From Aeromicrobium stalagmiti (lineage in GTDB: Bacteria > Actinomycetota > Actinomycetes > Propionibacteriales > Nocardioidaceae), in the NCBI RefSeq assembly GCF_013283745.1, contig NZ_JABSTZ010000003.1, positions 413,963-477,962 on the forward strand: a stretch of 64,000 nt of DNA, in the 5' to 3' direction. Positions within the stretch are counted from its first letter, which is position 1; each line of letters opens with the position of its first letter. The notes under the pieces are model-generated. The model had not been told where the DNA came from. It searched no databases and worked only from the letters and a program-made list of their open reading frames with translations. A program made the position numbers and the translations under genes. This document shows positions 63,894-64,000 of the stretch, in pieces.

Positions 63894-64000
63894 TTATTGG
63901 CGTAGCCAGATGGTGATGGCGCGGAGGACAGCTCCGCCTCGGTAGGTCAGGGCGAGTTTGTCGTAGCGGGTCGCGAGTCCGCGCCATTGCTTGAAGACGT
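63894..64000 (-). CDS. IS5-like transposase, C-terminal end (cut by window edge)
   Basis: The minus-strand frame reads FKQWRGLATRYDKLALTYR and GGAVLRAITIWLRQ to a TAA at 63894, the conserved C-terminus of IS5-group transposases. GGCACGTCTCC just beyond the stop may be part of the terminal inverted repeat. The rest lies outside the window. Confidence 0.82.
   Translation of the reverse strand, partial: VFKQWRGLATRYDKLALTYRGGAVLRAITIWLRQ

Noticed and set aside
1..64000. tRNA or rRNA genes
   Set aside because: No cloverleaf-like or rRNA-like stretches were recognised, including at the element boundaries.

Overview
The window is high-GC actinobacterial DNA. Its gene order from cytochrome bc1/aa3 through glnA follows, from memory, the Rv2195-Rv2220 block of Mycobacterium tuberculosis. 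Protein style, a GlnR-type box before glnA and the PspA/HtpX/PspAB set suggest a non-mycobacterial actinomycete, perhaps a Nocardioidaceae member such as Aeromicrobium or Nocardioides; the genus is an inference.

1-33,907 is conserved chromosome. It holds the qcrA-qcrB end of a bc1 operon, an L,D-transpeptidase, ctaCDF (aa3 oxidase), adenosine kinase behind a four-unit tandem repeat, an A-type Fe-S carrier, glycerate kinase, a type Ic aspartate aminotransferase and the pspA-htpX-pspAB membrane-stress operon. Then come gcvT with a coupled 68-residue gene, pepA, lpd-sucB with lipB and lipA (lipoate-dependent dehydrogenase and lipoate synthesis), a CpdA-like phosphodiesterase, a DesK/NarL-type two-component system coupled to an ABC exporter, and glnA.

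33,883-60,467 is a 26.6-kb integrated mobile element. A 23-bp copy of the glnA 3' end lies at both ends, and a paired 10-bp repeat with 11-bp period (candidate integrase arm sites) lies just inside each end. The element carries a type IV-like AbiE/MenAT toxin-antitoxin pair, a tyrosine integrase, an excisionase-like protein and a MobF relaxase-helicase, but no visible type IV secretion genes, so it looks mobilizable rather than self-conjugative. Its cargo is an envelope and metal module: two GT39-type membrane glycosyltransferase sets with polyprenyl-phosphate glycosyltransferase/GtrA partners, two OmpR-type two-component systems, two COG4705-like membrane proteins, PAP2, DedA, a frameshifted UppP, an FTR1 iron permease and a FetB-like protein. 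Decayed VIT and DedA genes are also present.

Six tandem direct repeats with consensus GTCAGGT-N6-CAGGT sit mostly 20-25 bp before start codons of these cargo genes. They look like binding sites of one OmpR-family regulator and would tie the cargo into one mobile regulon acting on undecaprenyl-phosphate recycling and polyprenyl-linked glycosylation.

60,468-64,000 returns to chromosome: the displaced original glnA terminator, a secreted GH16 glycosidase whose 3' end now runs into the element, a secreted subtilisin-like protease, and the C-terminal end of an IS5-like transposase cut by the window edge.
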